Shown piece by piece: positions 60,143 through 64,000 of a DNA stretch of 64,000 nt. Made by a program: the position numbers and the translations under genes. Under the pieces are notes generated by a model that did no database searches, had not been told where the DNA came from, and was given only the letters and a program-made list of their open reading frames with translations. The stretch comes from Algoriphagus iocasae. GTDB lineage: Bacteria > Bacteroidota > Bacteroidia > Cytophagales > Cyclobacteriaceae. Numbering within the stretch: position 1 is the first letter of the stretch; every line of letters starts with the position of its first letter. Location of the stretch: contig NZ_JACIJO010000001.1 of NCBI RefSeq assembly GCF_014206875.1, positions 1,140,588-1,204,587 of the forward strand. Reading direction: 5' to 3'.

Positions 60143-62476
60143 ATGAATTTCATCAAACCATCTATTTATAGATTAATTATCTTATTTCTTTTGCTCGGGA
60201 GTACGCAATCCTTCGGGCAAAATTCTGAGATAAGTGGTGTTTTGGTGGATTCTCAAACCAAAAAGCCATTGTCTTTTGTACAGGTCGCGATTTTTGAAAA
60301 TGAAGAATCCTCAACTCCAGAGGTTTTCGGAGATACAGATGAAAATGGAGAGTTTTCTTTGAAGGTTTCACCTGGGACTTATTTTTTCAAAGCTTTTTTT
60401 CTGGGATATTCAGATTTTACCGTCTCTGATGTAGAAGTATCCGGTTCAGTGGATTTGGGTACACTAGAAATGAAAAGTGAAAATCAAAACCTGGAAGAGG
60501 TAGTTGTAGAGACCAGTAAAATGCCGATCAGATCTACCATGGAAGGAATCACGATTACTCCGGAAAACAACTTGGCAAATACAGGTGGGACACTGTTGGA
60601 CGTACTTAGAAATACCCCGTCCATTTCAGTTAGTGAAGACGGAGCAGTTTCACTGAGGGGAAGTTCCGGGACAAATATTCTGATCAATGGAAGAAACTCC
60701 TCTTTGACCCAAAATCTGGATCAACTACCTGCCAGTGCAGTAGAGGAAATTAGAGTGATTAATAATCCCAATGCACGATATGATGCAGAAGCTGAGGCTG
60801 GAGTGATTGACATCGTTTTGAAAAAAGGGTTGGAATTAGGAACTCACGGAGGAGTAGAAGCCACCTACGGGACTAGGAACCGAACCAATTTGGGTGGTAG
60901 GATTTCACACAGAGGGCTTAAGTTGAATACCTATGCGGGTTACAATTATAGAAATTGGAAACAAATCGGGAATCGTGAATCAACAAGGTTTCTATTTGAA
61001 GAAAATGAATCTTTAGTTCAAAATACCAATAATACCGATCATGATATTGGGCATAATTTAAACTTTGGAGCAGATTATTACTTTGGAAATAACACATTGA
61101 GTTACGAAGGTGTATTTCAGTCAAGTGAAAATTGGCAAGTCAATACCTTGTATGCAGAACAACTGAAAAACGAAGATGTTTTTGACTATGTTAGAAGGAA
61201 TTCAGAAAATGAAACAGATGACGGTTGGGATAATGCTTTGATCTTTGAACACTCATTTAAGGATAAAGGGCATTTATTGAGAGCTTTAGCGAGTCACTCT
61301 TATAGAAATCAATATAAAACTCAGGATATCGAGATATTCAATAATTCCCAAAGCCCAGATCCTGAAAATCTGACAGGAAGAGAAAGGGCATTTACAGACG
61401 AGGTAAGAGATATTTCAGTGTTTCAATTCGATTATATCCGTCCTTGGGAAGATCAAAAAATTGAAATGGGATTGAAGTCAACAATCCGAAAATTTGACAA
61501 TGATTATCAATATTTAAGATTTGACGAGGTAAGTCAGGATTTTGTAGTTAATCCAGACGTCAGCAATCATTTTATATACAAGGATCAAATTCATGCAGGT
61601 TATTTTGTCTATTCCAATACCAAACCAAAGTTTGAATATGCTTTAGGGTTGAGAGGAGAGTATACCAAGGTGGATACTTATTTGGCAAACACCAACGAAG
61701 AGAATAAGCAGTCCTATTTCAATCTTTTCCCGAGTGTTCAGGGACTTTATAATTTAAATGAAAATCATTCTCTCAAAATCACATACAGTCGAAGAATTGA
61801 CCGGCCTAGAGCTTGGAGATTGAACCCTTTTCCGGATATCACAGATAGTTTAAATGTCCGAAGGGGAAACCCTGAATTACAGCCAGAAATGATCAACTCC
61901 TATGAATTTGGGCATTTGGCAAATTTTGAAAAGAGTAGTTTCACCACCAATTTGTTCTATAGGAAAGTAAATGGGCAAATTGATTTTATCACTTTCATAG
62001 AGGATGGAATTTCCTATTCCCAGCCTGATAATCTATTGTCCTCACAGTCTTATGGTGTGGAGTTTATTGCTACGAGTGAGCTTTCTGATTGGTATTCCTT
62101 GAATGGTGGATTGACACTTTTTCAAATAGCGGTAGATGGATCTAACATCAGTGAAGAGTTTACTAATTCCGGTTTTTCTTGGAATGTTAAACTGACTCAA
62201 GACTTCAAGTTACCTCTAGGGATTAATTTCCAATTAGTAGGAAACTATGAGTCACCTGAAATCGAAGCGCAGGGTAGAGATCTCGCACAATATTATTTTG
62301 ATGGAAGTTTGCAGAAATCTTTTTTTGACGGAAAGGGGAGTTTGACCTTTAGCGCCAGGGATATTTTTGATACCAGAAGATTTGCCGGTACTTCTATGAC
62401 CAATACTTTTTCTCAAGAGTTTTATTCCAAAAGAGAAACGCAGATTTATTTATTATCTGCCATGTTTAATTTTTAA
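60143..62476 (+). CDS. TonB-dependent-receptor-like outer membrane protein
   Basis: The 777-residue protein has a signal peptide (RLIILFLLLGSTQSFGQN). A carboxypeptidase-regulatory-like beta domain follows (SGVLVDSQTKKPLSFVQVAI), then a plug (TGGTLLDVLRNTPSISVSED, GAVSLRGSSGTNILINGRNS, VRVINNPNARYDAEAEAGV-like text) and a C-terminal barrel with RIDRPRAWRLNPFPDITDSL and RRGNPELQPEMINSYEFGH, ending in LSAMFNF. It belongs to the outer membrane beta-barrel family common in Bacteroidota. The ligand is unknown. It may be controlled by the two-component system before it. Confidence 0.9.
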   Translation: MNFIKPSIYRLIILFLLLGSTQSFGQNSEISGVLVDSQTKKPLSFVQVAIFENEESSTPEVFGDTDENGEFSLKVSPGTYFFKAFFLGYSDFTVSDVEVSGSVDLGTLEMKSENQNLEEVVVETSKMPIRSTMEGITITPENNLANTGGTLLDVLRNTPSISVSEDGAVSLRGSSGTNILINGRNSSLTQNLDQLPASAVEEIRVINNPNARYDAEAEAGVIDIVLKKGLELGTHGGVEATYGTRNRTNLGGRISHRGLKLNTYAGYNYRNWKQIGNRESTRFLFEENESLVQNTNNTDHDIGHNLNFGADYYFGNNTLSYEGVFQSSENWQVNTLYAEQLKNEDVFDYVRRNSENETDDGWDNALIFEHSFKDKGHLLRALASHSYRNQYKTQDIEIFNNSQSPDPENLTGRERAFTDEVRDISVFQFDYIRPWEDQKIEMGLKSTIRKFDNDYQYLRFDEVSQDFVVNPDVSNHFIYKDQIHAGYFVYSNTKPKFEYALGLRGEYTKVDTYLANTNEENKQSYFNLFPSVQGLYNLNENHSLKITYSRRIDRPRAWRLNPFPDITDSLNVRRGNPELQPEMINSYEFGHLANFEKSSFTTNLFYRKVNGQIDFITFIEDGISYSQPDNLLSSQSYGVEFIATSELSDWYSLNGGLTLFQIAVDGSNISEEFTNSGFSWNVKLTQDFKLPLGINFQLVGNYESPEIEAQGRDLAQYYFDGSLQKSFFDGKGSLTFSARDIFDTRRFAGTSMTNTFSQEFYSKRETQIYLLSAMFNF

Positions 62477-62505
62477 AAGTAATATTATGGGTTTTATGTA
62501 AACAG

Positions 62506-62532
62506 AAAAAGGCAGGGATTCTCTGCCTTTTT
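62506..62532 (+). terminator. terminator after the outer membrane receptor
   Basis: The perfect arms aaaaaggcag (62506-62515) and ctgccttttt (62523-62532) have a seven-base loop. It serves the receptor gene and, on the other strand, the small membrane protein gene. Confidence 0.9.
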
Positions 62533-62553
62533 CTTTGAAGGTTAGATTTTGAT

Positions 62554-62700
62554 CTATCTTCCTCCAATAAGTCGAAATATGATGGCTACTAGTGCCAAAA
62601 CCAATAAAATATGGATCAGTCCGCTGACGCTGTAGATAAATACGCCAACCAACCACCCAATTAATAAAATAACGGCAATTAGATATAATAAAGAACTCAT
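62554..62700 (-). CDS. 48-residue membrane protein (Lmo0937 type)
   Basis: The protein reads MSSLLYLIAVILLIGWLVGV, FIYSVSGLIHILLVLALVAI and ends IFRLIGGR, with two membrane helices separated by a short turn. This is the Lmo0937 family of small stress-related membrane proteins common in Bacteroidota. It is convergent with the receptor gene and shares its terminator region. Confidence 0.85.
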   Translation of the reverse strand: MSSLLYLIAVILLIGWLVGVFIYSVSGLIHILLVLALVAIIFRLIGGR

Positions 62701-63200
62701 GGTATTAGTGGTTTAATTTTCAAATTGTTTCCTACTAATACCCAAGTCGAGTGCCATTTTCAAAATCCTTTATTTTGAGTCGAATAGAGTGGAAATACTT
62801 GGATTTAGTTTCTTGATTAGGCTGATATGGGCAAAATTCTTCCCGAAACAGGTACTTCATTAACTGATTGTAGTTAAACAAATTTATGATTTTAAAGAAA
62901 GGGATCTTCACATAAGATTTCTGTGAATTAATTAGTAAGACCCTTTTTTTTACAAAATTTCTTTTGATAGATTTTCTCTATATCTGAAAAATAATGTTTC
63001 ATATCTTTTTATAAATCAATAGTATGAATTCATTTATCTTAATTAATAGATGAATATTATTTTAGCTCAAATTTTAAATAAGTATCCCTTTATGTATCGG
63101 TGTTCAGACTTAGTCATTTTTGAAATTTGAGATTGAAAAGAAGAAGTAAGCAATTCTCTGAAAAAACAAAACCCCGAACACGTAATGTATCCGGGGCGTT
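62701..63200. other. AT-rich intergenic stretch
   Basis: About 500 bases with low G+C and several T-runs. No gene or RNA gene is recognised. At its end, ccccg and cgggg around 63172-63196 form a small hairpin before the first GIY-YIG unit. Confidence 0.4.
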
Positions 63201-63201
63201 T

Positions 63202-63281
63202 GTGGGCCCACCTGGGCTCGCCCCGATTGCTACCGTGGGCAGGGACCACCTGTCCCGACAAGTCGGGAGAGTCAGGAGCTC
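63202..63281 (-). repeat. tRNA-3'-half-like sequence split by two palindromes, first copy
   Basis: Read on the minus strand, the sequence is gagctcctgactc, the palindrome tcccgacttgtcggga, caggtggtccctg, a second imperfect palindrome (gcccacggtagcaatcgggg) and cgagcccaggtgggcccac. Without the two inserts it reads like the anticodon arm, T arm and acceptor stem of a tRNA. The 5' half is absent and the anticodon is lost. It forms the 3' end of the GIY-YIG gene, overlapping its stop. Confidence 0.65.
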
Positions 63282-63570
63282 ATATGGTTTGTTGGATCAA
63301 GAGTGATTGCATTACTAGGTTTTCTTTTAGTTCCCTGATAAACTTTGCACTTTTCATTTTTTTAATCTTTAATTCCATTCTTCGGGCATGAGAGTAGGAT
63401 TGTGCTTGCAGCAGGAGATAAAGCTCCCAATCATTCGCCTTAGCAGTAAACCTATGTTTTCCATATTGGTGTAGGTTGTGCTTTTTGACTCTATTGTGAA
63501 TAGGTTCATGGGTAATTCCTACGTAGAATTTGTTTAAAGAAGGACTAAAAATAATATAGCATACATCCAT
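63280..63570 (-). CDS. GIY-YIG nuclease domain protein, first copy
   Basis: The 96-residue protein starts MDVCYIIFSPSLNKFYVGIT with the GIY...YIG-like motif (YII and YVG), continues HEPIHNRVKKHNLHQYGKHR and WELYLLLQAQSYSHARRMEL, and ends VMQSLLIQQTI. It is a UvrC/GIY-YIG endonuclease domain without a DNA-binding partner. Small single-domain proteins like this are scattered in Bacteroidota genomes. The unit is a tandem copy of 63706-63996, with only two residue differences. Confidence 0.88.
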   Translation of the reverse strand: MDVCYIIFSPSLNKFYVGITHEPIHNRVKKHNLHQYGKHRFTAKANDWELYLLLQAQSYSHARRMELKIKKMKSAKFIRELKENLVMQSLLIQQTI

Positions 63571-63597
63571 CTGATCAAAGCAAAAGAGTCAAAAGTA

Positions 63598-63627
63598 AAA
63601 AAGGCTGGAAACTAATCCAGCCTTTTT
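63598..63627. terminator. bidirectional terminator between the GIY-YIG units
   Basis: The perfect arms aaaaaggctgg (63598-63608) and ccagccttttt (63617-63627) surround an eight-base loop. It lies just beside the second tRNA-like sequence. Confidence 0.88.
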
Positions 63628-63707
63628 GTGGGTCCACCTGGGCTCGCCCCGATGGCTATCGTGGGCAGGGACCACCTGTCCCGACAAGTCGGGAGAGTCA
63701 GGAGCTC
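63628..63707 (-). repeat. tRNA-3'-half-like sequence split by two palindromes, second copy
   Basis: This is the same arrangement as at 63202-63281, displaced by 426 bases, with the palindrome tcccgacaagtcggga at 63679-63694 and the second palindrome at 63647-63666. The latter has compensating changes (gatggctatc against gattgctacc), and the acceptor-like part is gtgggtccac instead of gtgggcccac. Confidence 0.65.
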
Positions 63708-63996
63708 ATATGGTTTGTTGGATCAAGAGTGATTGCATTACTAGGTTTTCTTTTAGTTCCCTGATAAACTTTGCACTTTTCATTTTTTTAATCTTTAATT
63801 CCATTCTTCGGGCATGAGAGTAGGATTGTGCTTGCAGCAGGAGATAAAGCTCCCAATCATTCGCCTTAGCAGTAAACTTATGTTTTCCATATTGGTGTAG
63901 GTTTTGCTTTTTGACTCTATTGTGAATAGGTTCATGGGTAATTCCTACGTAGAATTTGTTTAAAGAAGGACTAAAAATAATATAGCATACATCCAT
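63706..63996 (-). CDS. GIY-YIG nuclease domain protein, second copy
   Basis: This is a near-identical copy of the protein at 63280-63570 (His-to-Gln and Arg-to-Lys changes in the RVKKQNLHQYGKHKF part). Start, stop and the downstream tRNA-like tail are all repeated. Tandem duplication of the whole 426-base unit is the simplest explanation. The start lies four bases from the window end, so its promoter is not visible. Confidence 0.88.
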   Translation of the reverse strand: MDVCYIIFSPSLNKFYVGITHEPIHNRVKKQNLHQYGKHKFTAKANDWELYLLLQAQSYSHARRMELKIKKMKSAKFIRELKENLVMQSLLIQQTI

Positions 63997-64000
63997 CTGA

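Noticed and set aside
63202..63281. Functional tRNA gene
   Set aside because: Only the 3' half is present and both loops are interrupted by palindromes. It cannot fold as a tRNA.

Overview
The window looks like a Bacteroidota chromosome, most likely Cytophagales (Cyclobacteriaceae-like; family level is a guess). The evidence is a CTnDOT-type tra gene set, DUF3408/DUF3872/DUF4133/DUF4134 proteins, HYC_CC_PP and GDCCVxC metal proteins, YceI proteins, a carboxypeptidase-regulatory plus beta-barrel outer membrane receptor, and a promoter of the Bacteroidota type (TTG-N20-TAnnTTTG) upstream of arsR. About 57.8 kb is the right part of an integrative conjugative element (ICE). Its right end abuts an intact tRNA-Pro(UGG) gene at 57806-57879 (minus), and its left end lies outside the window. 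The last 6 kb is ordinary chromosome: a two-component system, an outer membrane receptor, and two tandem GIY-YIG units.

Layout. 0.7-2.6 kb: traA (ParA-like), traB (DUF3408) and traD. 2.8-4.7 kb: a scar zone with an IS110-family C-terminal remnant, a DUF3987 C-terminal fragment, a DtxR regulator lacking its N-terminus and a small truncated-looking ORF. 4.75-32.5 kb: a metal-resistance island bounded by two 619-bp direct repeats. It holds an HMA-AraC regulator, a zinc alcohol dehydrogenase, two YceI proteins and a porin-like barrel. Next come a CusA-TolC-CusB efflux pump, periplasmic metal-binding proteins, a multicopper oxidase with a PcoB-like barrel tail, a CDF transporter on a cassette-like insertion, a CopB-type P-ATPase, a decayed rteC and 5'-truncated tyrosine recombinase, and an ArsR / CsoR-like / MerTP / GDCCVxC mercury module without merA. 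32.9-38.3 kb: a defence island. Its core is a type II-short CBASS operon (DUF2188, 2TM-NUDIX effector, CD-NTase, E2-like protein), with a divergent operon of a sigma-like HTH protein, an unknown protein and an ImmA/IrrE peptidase, and a convergent PLD-family gene. 38.5-48.4 kb: traE-traQ, the type IV secretion machine. 48.7-53.8 kb (minus): PRTRC genes (ThiF, B, an F-position gene, C, E), DUF932 and SSB. 54.4-57.9 kb: a small accessory protein and two related large serine recombinases, running up to the tRNA.

How it fits together. The tra operon is split: traA-traD and traE-traQ are separated by about 36 kb of cargo, so the cargo sits inside the conjugation locus. The metal island covers sensing, outer-membrane/periplasmic/cytoplasmic copper export, copper oxidation and mercury uptake or binding. 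The most interesting system is the CBASS locus. Its divergent sigma-like/peptidase operon resembles in logic, but not in parts, the CapH-CapP (HTH repressor plus ImmA/IrrE peptidase) control of other CBASS loci, and an 8-bp inverted repeat lies in the shared promoter region. All functional assignments come from reading motifs and gene order by eye; no database search was run.
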